From contig DAEH01000069.1 in the NCBI GenBank assembly GCA_002497685.1, forward strand, positions 3,589-10,920: a stretch of 7,332 nt of DNA, written 5' to 3'. The DNA is from Euryarchaeota archaeon UBA169. Its GTDB lineage: Archaea > Thermoplasmatota > Poseidoniia > MGIII > CG-Epi1. The notes below the pieces were generated by a model that was not told the DNA's origin, did not search any database, and saw only the letters and a list, made by a program, of their open reading frames with translations. Position numbers and translations under genes: made by a program. Shown here in pieces: positions 1-6,831 of this stretch (position 1 is the first letter of the stretch; each line of letters starts with the position of its first letter).

Positions 1-600
1 TAGTTTTACTTCAAAATAACCTTCCAAACGGCTTAAATCTAAATTTGTTTCCTTGTCAGGAAATAACATTCTAACTTTTATTCCTCGTCCACTTGCATCG
101 GAGAACGCTCTACACACATTTCTAGGCATTTCTGAAGGAAGTATTGCGGCAATGACATCAATAGTTTCGTTTGCTCTTTCACACATATCCACTACTTGTG
201 AAAATATTTCCATGTCTTTTACAGTTAGCGTTTCTAAATAATCCACAGGTTTGGATTTGAATAATGGGGCTAATTTTTCATCGACTAGTTTAGATGCTTT
301 TTGTACAGATTTCAATTTCCGGTCTGATATTTCTTTAGGGTCTACAGGGAAATAGGTTTTCGGGTGCTTATTTCCTTCTACTACAATACCTTCAGATAAT
401 AGATTATCTATAATTCCATAAATCTTAGCTCTTGAAAAGTTTATTGATCTACTTATTTTTCCAACAGTAGATTCTTTAGATACAAGAAGAACGTGATAAA
501 CTTGAGCTTCATCCTTGGATAAACCTAATTGTGTTAGTATTTTAATTTCTTTTTCAGATTTTAATTTATCACTCTGACTTAAACCTTGCATAGTAGTCAT
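1..600 (-). CDS. TrmB-family transcriptional regulator (3' part beyond window)
   Basis: The minus strand is open from an ATG at 600-598 to the left edge, giving 200 residues with no stop, so the C-terminal part is missing. Residues about 20-90 form a winged helix-turn-helix of TrmB type: LGLSKDEAQVYHVLL (25-39), a recognition-helix stretch around SRAKIYGIIDNLLSEG (56-71), then a wing leading to the YFPVDP segment. From about 125 a second domain begins, with TIDVIAAILP (146-155) and SGRGIKVRMLF (170-180), resembling the PLD-like effector domain of TrmB proteins. TrmB proteins are archaeal sugar- or metabolite-responsive regulators, usually 250-350 residues. An in-frame stop at 618-616 fixes the ORF upstream; ATG at 591-589 (Met4) is an alternative start. 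It is divergent from the beta-oxidation operon, so it is a natural candidate for its local regulator. The effector is unknown; an acyl-CoA is only a guess. Confidence 0.88.
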   Translation of the reverse strand, partial: MTTMQGLSQSDKLKSEKEIKILTQLGLSKDEAQVYHVLLVSKESTVGKISRSINFSRAKIYGIIDNLLSEGIVVEGNKHPKTYFPVDPKEISDRKLKSVQKASKLVDEKLAPLFKSKPVDYLETLTVKDMEIFSQVVDMCERANETIDVIAAILPSEMPRNVCRAFSDASGRGIKVRMLFPDKETNLDLSRLEGYFEVKL

Positions 601-640
601 ATCTGTTACATCTATTTAAAAGGTAAGTTTAGCCACAAAG

Positions 641-648
641 TATATAAA
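641..648 (-). promoter_or_regulatory. TATA box for the TrmB-like gene
   Basis: Read on the minus strand this is TTTATATA, the archaeal TATA consensus, preceded by the purine-rich AAAACA that would suit a TFB recognition element. Placing transcription about 25 nt downstream of its centre gives a start near 620 and a leader of roughly 20 nt before the ATG at 600. No clear Shine-Dalgarno sequence lies in that leader. Confidence 0.6.
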
Positions 649-678
649 TGTTTTATAAATTTAATCACTTTCCTTAGT

Positions 679-686
679 TTTATATA
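679..686 (+). promoter_or_regulatory. TATA box for the beta-oxidation operon
   Basis: The plus strand reads TTTATATA, an exact archaeal TATA consensus. About 25 nt downstream of its centre is near 707-710, next to the ATG at 711, so the operon mRNA is probably leaderless or nearly so. The bases just upstream (CCTTAG) are not purine-rich, so the TFB element is weak. A second TATA-like octamer, TTTATAAA at 652-659, could serve as an alternative with a leader of about 30 nt. Confidence 0.6.
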
Positions 687-710
687 GTAAATGTGTTATG
701 TATAAAACAG

Positions 711-1832
711 ATGAGTAAAAATGTCGTAATTTGCGGTTTTGCCCGTTCACCTTTTACGCCAGCTAAAAAAGGTAGTTTAGCTAAAATTAGACCAGATGAT
801 TTGGCAGCAGAGGTTGTAAAGGGATTAATAAAAAAACATTCAATTAATATAAATGATGTTGAAGATTTAATTTTAGGTTGTGCATTCCCAGAAGCTGAGC
901 AGGGGATGAATTTGGCTAGAAATGTTGTATTTTTATCTGGCTTACCAAACAGTGTTGGCGGCGTAACAGTTAATCGATTTTGTGCATCATCTATGCAAGC
1001 TATACACCAAGCAGCAGGTGCAATAAATTCAGGTTCAGGGGAATTGTTCATAGCAGGTGGTGTTGAATCTATGAGCAGAGTGCCTATGGCTGGTTTCAAT
1101 CCAATGCTGAATCCTAGTTTAGTAGATGTTGATGCTTACATTGGTATGGGACATACGGCTGAAAATTTGGCCAGAGATCATTCAATTTCTAGAGAGGAAC
1201 AAGAGCAGATGGCTCTAGAAAGTCATCAAAAAGCGTCTGCAGCTCAAGAAAATAATCAATTTAATAATGAGATAATTGCAATTGGCGATGTAAGTAAAGA
1301 TGGATGTGTTAGGCCTGAAACTTCACTAGAATCTATGTCTAAGTTAAAACCAGCTTTTGATAAGAATGGAGTTGTCACTGCAGGGACCTCATCACCTTTG
1401 ACTGATGGGGCTGCCGCAGTAATAGTTTGTTCAGAAGAATATGCTAAAAAGAGTGGTTTGAAAATTATGGCATACATAAGAGGTATGGCAATCTCAGGTT
1501 GTGATCCGAAGATAATGGGTATTGGGCCTGTTTTATCTTCACAAAAGGCTCTGAAAAGGGCAGGAATTAGATTAGAAGATGTTGATATTATTGAAATGAA
1601 TGAAGCTTTTGCAGCTCAAAGTTTAGCATGTGTTAAGGAGTTAGGAATTGACATGTCAAAATTGAATGTCCACGGTGGAGCTATTTCCCTGGGACATCCT
1701 TTAGGTGCAAGTGGTGCGAGAATTACAGGAAAGGCAGCATCTCTTCTTCAGGAGACTGGTAAGCGATATGCACTTTCAACAATGTGTGTTGGTGGCGGAC
1801 AAGGATGTGCGACAGTTTTAGAAAGGGCGTAA
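711..1832 (+). CDS. fadA: Acetyl-CoA acyltransferase (3-ketoacyl-CoA thiolase, FadA type)
   Basis: This thiolase cleaves 3-ketoacyl-CoA with CoA to acetyl-CoA and a chain two carbons shorter, the last step of each beta-oxidation turn. Counted from ATG 711 it is 373 residues, slightly short of the usual 385-390. The nucleophile is Cys91 in VNRFCASSMQAIH (88-99). NEAFA is at 297-301, the catalytic His329 lies in HGGAISLGHPLGASGAR (321-337), and the second catalytic Cys359 is in TMCVGGGQG (357-365). The GTSSPLTDGAAA stretch (225-236) and TMC...GQG tail resemble E. coli FadA more than biosynthetic acetyl-CoA C-acetyltransferases. A GTG at 693 would add six residues, but it lies between the TATA box and the expected transcription start; ATG 711 gives the normal thiolase N-terminus. 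It is first in the operon and its stop abuts the next ATG (TAAATG). Confidence 0.95.
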   Translation: MSKNVVICGFARSPFTPAKKGSLAKIRPDDLAAEVVKGLIKKHSININDVEDLILGCAFPEAEQGMNLARNVVFLSGLPNSVGGVTVNRFCASSMQAIHQAAGAINSGSGELFIAGGVESMSRVPMAGFNPMLNPSLVDVDAYIGMGHTAENLARDHSISREEQEQMALESHQKASAAQENNQFNNEIIAIGDVSKDGCVRPETSLESMSKLKPAFDKNGVVTAGTSSPLTDGAAAVIVCSEEYAKKSGLKIMAYIRGMAISGCDPKIMGIGPVLSSQKALKRAGIRLEDVDIIEMNEAFAAQSLACVKELGIDMSKLNVHGGAISLGHPLGASGARITGKAASLLQETGKRYALSTMCVGGGQGCATVLERA

Positions 1833-4190
1833 ATGGATATTAAGAAAGTTGCAGTAATTGGTGCTGGATTAATGGGTAGTGGAATAGCGGCACATATTGC
1901 CAATGCAGGTCTTCCGGTAAAGCTGCTAGATATAGTTCCAAAAGATGCTGAAAATCGTAATGTAATTGCTGAAAATGCTGTTAAAAGTATGTTAAAGCCA
2001 GTTAAGATGGGAAGTCCAACACCTTTGATGCACAAGAATAATGCTAAATTGATACAGACGGGAAATATCGAAGACGATCTTGATTTAATTAGTGACGCAG
2101 ATTTAATTATTGAAGTAGTTTTGGAAAAGCTTGAGATAAAGCATGATGTATTTAGAAAGATTGATAAACACAGGAAAGAAGGATCAATAATAACCTCAAA
2201 CACTTCTACGATTCCTCGCAAAATGTTGGTAAGTGGAATGCCGGCTTCATTTGCGAAAGATTTTATGATTACTCATTTTTTTAATCCGCCAAGGTATCTT
2301 AGACTATTGGAAATTGTAGCAGGCGAAGAAGTTTCCAAAGAAAAAATAGAATCTATTAGTCAATTTTGTGATTTAACTCTTGGGAAGGAAGTAGTTCTTT
2401 GTAATGATACTCCTGGATTTATAGGAAATAGGATAGGAACCTACTGGACACTTGTTGGGATGATTGAGGCTCTTAAGTTAGGCCTTACAGTTGAAGAAGC
2501 CGATGCAGTAATGGGCCGCCCTATAGGAGCTCCAAAAACCGGAATATTTGGTTTGATAGATGTAGTTGGTTTGGATCTTATTCCTCATGTAACAGAAAGC
2601 ATGTCTTCAAATCTTTCAAAGGATGACATGTATAATTTAGGTGTAAAAGAGCAAGAAAGTTTAGGTATTGATAAAATTTTAGAGCAAATGATATCGGAAG
2701 GATATACTGGAAGAAAAGGTAAAGGAGGTTTCTACAGGTTAAATGCAGAGGCAGGCAATAGAATTAAGGAATCGAGAAATCTAAATACAGGAATCTACAA
2801 TACTTCAGTTAGGAAAGTAGGATTTGAAAGCGTTAGAGCTGCTAAAAAAGGATTGAGAAAACTTGTTGAATATAATGATAAAGGTGGTGAATATGCTTGG
2901 AAGGTGCTTTCCAAAACGCTTTCTTATGCTGCATCACTGGTTCCTGAGATAACTAATAATTTAGTGAACGTTGACTTAGCAATGAAAAATGGTTTCCTTT
3001 GGAAAAAAGGACCTTTTGAGATGTTGGATGAGTTGGGACCTTCATGGTTTTCAAATAAAATTTCAGAAGAAGGATTTCCAGTGCCTGAATTGTTAAAGAC
3101 AGTATCAGAGGGCAATTTCTATGATACCATTAAGGGTAATTTGAGTTATCTTGATGTTGATGGTAGCTATTCAAATGTACACAAACCAGAAGGATATTTG
3201 AACACTCAAGATGTAAAAAGAGGGAATAAGGCAGTTTATAGAAATTCTTCAGCTAGTCTGTGGGATATGGGTGATAATATTCTTCTAGCTGAGTTCCATA
3301 GTAAGATGAATTCAATGGATCCCTTAATTATGGTGGCTTTGACAAAAGCTTCAGAGATTTGTGAATCTGGAGAATATATGGGTCTTGTGATAGGCAACGA
3401 TGGAACCAACTTTTCAGCAGGTGCTAATTTGGGATTATCAAGTTTTGTGACAAATGTTGGAGCATGGGAAGAAGCTGAGAAGTTTGTTCAAGGTGGACAA
3501 CTAGCTTTTATGATGCTAAAACATGGTAATTTCCCAGTAGTAGGTGCTTCTCATGGCTTGGCAATTGGGGGTGGTTGTGAAGTTTTACTTGCATGTGATG
3601 CCGTACAAGCCTATTCAGAAAGTTACATTGGTTTAGTTGAAGTGGGAGTTGGTTTGGTTCCAGCTTGGGGTGGCTGTAAGGAATTAATTACGCGATGGAA
3701 CAATGATTCTGAACAACCTAAAGGACCTATGGCAACAATAACAAATATTTTTCAGAATATTGGAACTGCAAAAGTTGCTACGAGTGCTCATGAAGCTAAG
3801 GATCTAAAGTTTCTTCGTTCTGAAGATAAGATAACTATGAATCGTGAACGTTTACTGTACGATGCTAAAAATTTATGTATGAATATGATCGATAATTATG
3901 AAGCTCCAACTCCAATGGAGCATTACTTGCCAGGCCCTTCTGGTAAAGCAGCTTTGGACTTAGCAGTAGATGACTTGGTAAAAGCAGGTCACGCCACACC
4001 ACATGATGTTGTTGTAACGAAAGAATTGTCTTACATATTATCAGGAGGGGAAACAGACCCGACAGAGACAGTTTCTGATGATAAAATACTCGAAATGGAG
4101 CGTGAAGGGATTCTTAGACTTATGAGAACAGAAGGAACTATGGATCGTGTTGAGCATATGTTGACAACAGGAAGGCCGTTGAGGAATTAA
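1833..4190 (+). CDS. fadN: Bifunctional 3-hydroxyacyl-CoA dehydrogenase / enoyl-CoA hydratase (FadN type)
   Basis: This 785-residue protein should carry out the two middle steps of beta-oxidation: hydration of trans-2-enoyl-CoA and NAD-dependent oxidation of the 3-hydroxyacyl-CoA. The dehydrogenase is N-terminal: Rossmann motif VIGAGLMGSGIA (8-19) with Gly10, 12 and 15, TSNTSTIP (121-128), ITHFFNPP with catalytic His148, and Glu160. Two C-terminal dehydrogenase segments follow, GIFGLIDVVGLD (238-249) with GRKGKGGFY (293-301), and about 355-402. The crotonase domain begins near 470: FSAGANLG (527-534) for the oxyanion hole, GGGCE with Glu583, and GLVEVGVG with Glu603, matching the two catalytic glutamates of rat enoyl-CoA hydratase (Glu144, Glu164). 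Dehydrogenase-first order and length match Bacillus FadN (about 789 residues), not E. coli FadB, where the hydratase comes first. Shorter archaeal fusions (about 650 residues) share the order. It follows fadA with no gap. Confidence 0.93.
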   Translation: MDIKKVAVIGAGLMGSGIAAHIANAGLPVKLLDIVPKDAENRNVIAENAVKSMLKPVKMGSPTPLMHKNNAKLIQTGNIEDDLDLISDADLIIEVVLEKLEIKHDVFRKIDKHRKEGSIITSNTSTIPRKMLVSGMPASFAKDFMITHFFNPPRYLRLLEIVAGEEVSKEKIESISQFCDLTLGKEVVLCNDTPGFIGNRIGTYWTLVGMIEALKLGLTVEEADAVMGRPIGAPKTGIFGLIDVVGLDLIPHVTESMSSNLSKDDMYNLGVKEQESLGIDKILEQMISEGYTGRKGKGGFYRLNAEAGNRIKESRNLNTGIYNTSVRKVGFESVRAAKKGLRKLVEYNDKGGEYAWKVLSKTLSYAASLVPEITNNLVNVDLAMKNGFLWKKGPFEMLDELGPSWFSNKISEEGFPVPELLKTVSEGNFYDTIKGNLSYLDVDGSYSNVHKPEGYLNTQDVKRGNKAVYRNSSASLWDMGDNILLAEFHSKMNSMDPLIMVALTKASEICESGEYMGLVIGNDGTNFSAGANLGLSSFVTNVGAWEEAEKFVQGGQLAFMMLKHGNFPVVGASHGLAIGGGCEVLLACDAVQAYSESYIGLVEVGVGLVPAWGGCKELITRWNNDSEQPKGPMATITNIFQNIGTAKVATSAHEAKDLKFLRSEDKITMNRERLLYDAKNLCMNMIDNYEAPTPMEHYLPGPSGKAALDLAVDDLVKAGHATPHDVVVTKELSYILSGGETDPTETVSDDKILEMEREGILRLMRTEGTMDRVEHMLTTGRPLRN
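4181..4184 (+). promoter_or_regulatory. Ribosome binding site for the acyl-CoA dehydrogenase gene
   Basis: GAGG sits 7 nt before the ATG at 4192, inside the last codons of the preceding gene. It is complementary to the conserved CCUCC of 16S rRNA and supports this start. Confidence 0.55.
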
Positions 4191-4191
4191 T

Positions 4192-6003
4192 ATGGTAAAA
4201 TACAAAGCACCACTGCGAGAATACGAGTTTGTTTTACGAGAAGTTTTGCAAATTGAAAGAGAATTAGGATCTTATCCTGAGTATAGCGAAGCTACATGGG
4301 ATATGATCGAAATGATTAGTGAACAGTTTGGAAAGATTAACGAAGATTATTGGCTTCCTTCAGCAAAAGAAGGAGATGAAGTAGGCGTTACTTTCAATGA
4401 TGGTGAAGTTGTAGTTCCTGAAACTATGAAAAAAGCGACACGCATAGTGATAGATGCAGGTTTAACTCAACTTTTTGGTCATCAAGAATATGGTGGAATG
4501 GAATTTCCAAATGTAGTTAGCGTTCTATCTGATGAAATGTCATGTGCAACTAACATGTCCCTTGGAATTTATTTAGGTTTAACCAAAGGAGCTTACCACT
4601 GTATTCACAAGCATGGTAGTGAGGAAATAAGGAAAAGGTATCTTCCAAAATTCCTTTCAGGTGAATGGTTTGGTACAATGTGCCTTACAGAAGCTCATTG
4701 CGGTACAGATTTAGGTTTGATTCGAACATCAGCTAAACCAAATGGAGAAAATTATTTAGTAAGTGGTCAAAAAATTTTCATATCTTGTGGTGAGCATGAT
4801 ATGGCTGAAAATATAGTGCATTTAGTTCTTGCAAGATTGCCAGACGCGCCTAAGGGAGTTAAAGGAATTAGTCTCTTCTTAGTTCCAAAGTACAAAGTAA
4901 ATAGTGAGGGAGAATTGGGAAATCACAACAATGTCACTTGTGTATCCATTGAGGAAAAAATGGGAGTTCATGGTTCTGCAACTTGCGTGATGAGTTTTGA
5001 AGGTTCGGAAGGTTACCTAATTGGAGAACTTAATGAGGGTCTTGCAGCAATGTTTTCCATGATGAATACAGAGAGAATTGCAGTAGGCCTTCAGGGACTT
5101 GGCCAGGCTGAAATAGCATATCAAAATGCTTTAGCTTATTCCAAAGATAGGATTCAGGGCAGAGATCTCAAGGGCACTCGTAACCCGGAAGATGAAGCTG
5201 ATCCACTAATAGTTCATCCAGATATTAGGAGGATGTTAATGAGAGCGAAAGCCCTTATTGATTCAGGTAGGATGTTAGCATGTTGGACTGCCTTAGCAAT
5301 AGATAGATCTGAAAAAGATAAAGATCCAAAAGTGCGTAAGGAGAACGAAGATTTGGTTGAGTTGATGACTCCAATAATTAAGGCTTTATTGACAGATTAT
5401 GGTGTAGAAATCACTTCAGAAATGCTTCAAATTTTCGGAGGTCATGGATATATCAAAGAATATGGGATGGAACAGTTTTATCGTGATGTTAGAATAGCAC
5501 CTATATGGGAAGGGACTAATGGTATTCAGGCACTAGATTTAGCAGGTAGGAAGATGCCACAACATATGGGTAGACTGCTAAGGAGATTTTTCCATCCAGC
5601 TTTAGAATTCATAGAAGCAAACAAGGAAGATGAAAATATGAAAGAATTTCTTGATCCTTTTGCAAAGTCTCTAAAGGGTTTACAAAAGACTACATTGTAT
5701 ATGGCTCAAAAAGGCCTATCAAATCCTTACGAAATTGGAGCTGCAGCCACAGATTATTTGAGGCAGTTTGGTTTAGTAGCAATGGGTTACATGTGGTTAC
5801 TAATGTTAGAAGTTGCATTCGAAAAGAGAGACTCAAATGAATATTATAGTCATAAGATTATCACAGCTAGATTCTTCTTCGAACGTATCTTGCCAGAAAC
5901 ATTGTCCCGAGCAATTGCAATAGGTTCAGGTTCAGGAACAATGATGTCACTACCTGATGAAGGGTTTGATAGTGTACATAAATTTACAGGAGCTGCAAAT
6001 TAA
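4192..6003 (+). CDS. fadE: Acyl-CoA dehydrogenase, long form (FadE/DmdC-like)
   Basis: A flavin enzyme that oxidises acyl-CoA to trans-2-enoyl-CoA, passing electrons to ETF; it opens each beta-oxidation turn. At 603 residues it is the long form, not the usual 380. The N-terminus YKAPLREYEFVLREVL (4-19) fits the extra N-terminal segment of this subfamily. The core follows: MCLTEAHCGTDLGLIRTSA (163-181) and GQKIFISCGEHD (192-203) for flavin and substrate contact, KMGVHGSATCVM (256-267), and the C-terminal helical domain with QIFGGHGYIKEYG (413-425). The likely catalytic base is Glu440 in WEGTNGIQALDL (439-450). About 150 further residues form the extra C-terminal domain of the family. Relatives include Bacillus FadE and bacterial DmdC, which acts on methylmercaptopropionyl-CoA; sequence alone does not settle chain length, but the neighbours favour fatty acyl-CoA. 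The gap to the previous gene is one base. Confidence 0.93.
   Translation: MVKYKAPLREYEFVLREVLQIERELGSYPEYSEATWDMIEMISEQFGKINEDYWLPSAKEGDEVGVTFNDGEVVVPETMKKATRIVIDAGLTQLFGHQEYGGMEFPNVVSVLSDEMSCATNMSLGIYLGLTKGAYHCIHKHGSEEIRKRYLPKFLSGEWFGTMCLTEAHCGTDLGLIRTSAKPNGENYLVSGQKIFISCGEHDMAENIVHLVLARLPDAPKGVKGISLFLVPKYKVNSEGELGNHNNVTCVSIEEKMGVHGSATCVMSFEGSEGYLIGELNEGLAAMFSMMNTERIAVGLQGLGQAEIAYQNALAYSKDRIQGRDLKGTRNPEDEADPLIVHPDIRRMLMRAKALIDSGRMLACWTALAIDRSEKDKDPKVRKENEDLVELMTPIIKALLTDYGVEITSEMLQIFGGHGYIKEYGMEQFYRDVRIAPIWEGTNGIQALDLAGRKMPQHMGRLLRRFFHPALEFIEANKEDENMKEFLDPFAKSLKGLQKTTLYMAQKGLSNPYEIGAAATDYLRQFGLVAMGYMWLLMLEVAFEKRDSNEYYSHKIITARFFFERILPETLSRAIAIGSGSGTMMSLPDEGFDSVHKFTGAAN
5989..5992 (+). promoter_or_regulatory. 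Ribosome binding site for the SDR gene
   Basis: GGAG lies 11 nt before the ATG at 6004, inside the last codons of the acyl-CoA dehydrogenase. The spacing is slightly long but usable, and it supports translational restart at the TAAATG junction. Confidence 0.4.
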
Positions 6004-6831
6004 ATGGCAAATAATAGTATTTTTAAAGATAATTTATTCGAAGGCAAAAAAGTATTCATAACTGGAGGTGCAACAGGAATGGGTTTAGGTTTTGCAAAAG
6101 CCTTTTTAGAACATGGTGCCGAAGTACTGATAGCATCTCGAAAAGAAGATAATTTGCAATTAGCTTCAGAAGAAGCTCAGAAAGAAACTGGTAAAGAGTT
6201 GTTATGGAAAGTGATGGATGTGCGTGATAATGGAAGTGTTACAACTGTAGCTGATTTCATTAAATCCGAATGGGGTGAATTAGATATTTTAGTAAATAAC
6301 GCTGCAGGCAATTTCATAGCGCCAGTATCGAGTATGAGTGAAAATGCTTGGAGGGCAGTAGTAGATATTGTGTTAGATGGAACTTTTAGAGTATCCAAGG
6401 CATGTTATCCACTTCTTCGAAAATCGGAATCAATTTCTTCAGTAGTTAACATTATTGCCAATTATGCATGGAATGCAGCACCCTTTGTTGGCCACTCTGG
6501 GGCAGCAAAAGCAGGGGTTTTGAATTTGACAAGAACTTTGGCTTTGGAGTGGGCAAGTGATGAGATTCGAGTTAATGCTTTTTGCCCAGGCGTGGTTCTA
6601 ACAGAGAATGTAAAGAGTAATTTAATGCTTGATGAAAAAACTGCTAAAATGTTTGAAAATTATATTCCATTAGGTGGTGTAACAGATTCAAATAAAATGG
6701 CACAGCAAGTACTCTACCTTTGTTCTTCTGCAGCAGACGTAATTACTGGAGACATGTTGATAGCAGATGGTGGGCAATGGTTAGTTGGTAATGCCTTTTA
6801 TCAAGCAGGGAAACAATTTTTAGATGAATAA
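6004..6831 (+). CDS. SDR-family 2,4-dienoyl-CoA reductase
   Basis: Probably reduces 2,4-dienoyl-CoA with NAD(P)H so that unsaturated fatty acids can re-enter beta-oxidation. The 275-residue protein has the SDR cofactor motif TGGATGMG (20-27) and NNAAGNF (98-104). The usual catalytic YxxxK is replaced: S165 stands where the Tyr would be, in GHSGAAKAGV (163-172), with K169 kept and Y154 eleven residues before S165. From memory, human mitochondrial DECR1 uses Tyr199, Ser210 and Lys214 at the same spacing, and NNAAGNFI plus DIVLDGTF (121-128) also resemble it. This separates it from plain SDRs and from FabG. It corresponds to the SDR-type FadH (YkuF) of Bacillus, not the unrelated flavoprotein FadH of E. 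coli, so no symbol is given. It starts directly after the dehydrogenase stop and overlaps the next gene by 8 nt. A peroxisomal-type enoyl-CoA reductase activity is the main alternative. Confidence 0.82.
   Translation: MANNSIFKDNLFEGKKVFITGGATGMGLGFAKAFLEHGAEVLIASRKEDNLQLASEEAQKETGKELLWKVMDVRDNGSVTTVADFIKSEWGELDILVNNAAGNFIAPVSSMSENAWRAVVDIVLDGTFRVSKACYPLLRKSESISSVVNIIANYAWNAAPFVGHSGAAKAGVLNLTRTLALEWASDEIRVNAFCPGVVLTENVKSNLMLDEKTAKMFENYIPLGGVTDSNKMAQQVLYLCSSAADVITGDMLIADGGQWLVGNAFYQAGKQFLDE

Larger units (their letters stand above)
601..712. repeat. Short repeats in the divergent promoter region
   Basis: Two small repeat patterns lie between the divergent genes. First, TATAAAT occurs at 643-649 and again at 654-660, exactly 11 bp (about one helical turn) apart. 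Second, both genes have the same bases just before their starts in opposite orientation: minus strand ATGTAACAGAT (611-601) before ATG, and plus strand ATGTATAAAACAGAT (698-712) running into ATG, differing by four inserted bases. Either could be an operator, but the region is AT-rich and chance is possible. I see no match to the Thermococcus TrmB site TACT-N3-AGTA. Confidence 0.3.

Noticed and set aside
53..241. 62-residue plus-strand ORF
   Set aside because: Antisense to the clear TrmB-like coding frame; no family resemblance.
606..611. Start-stop ATGTAA on the minus strand in the regulator's leader, a possible minimal upstream ORF
   Set aside because: A six-base match in AT-rich DNA with no ribosome binding site; no support for regulation.
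693..710. GTG start extending the thiolase by six residues
   Set aside because: The added residues are not typical of thiolases, and the codon lies between the TATA box and the expected transcription start.
601..710. Thermococcus-type TrmB operator TACT-N3-AGTA
   Set aside because: AGTA occurs at 639-642 and 686-689, but neither has a TACT partner at the required spacing.
680..1099. 139-residue minus-strand ORF over the start of the thiolase
   Set aside because: Opposite strand to conserved thiolase motifs, and its own start would fall within well-conserved coding sequence.
1748..2221. 157-residue minus-strand ORF across the thiolase/FadN junction
   Set aside because: Shadow of two strongly conserved genes; hydrophobic composition is a by-product of reading their complement.
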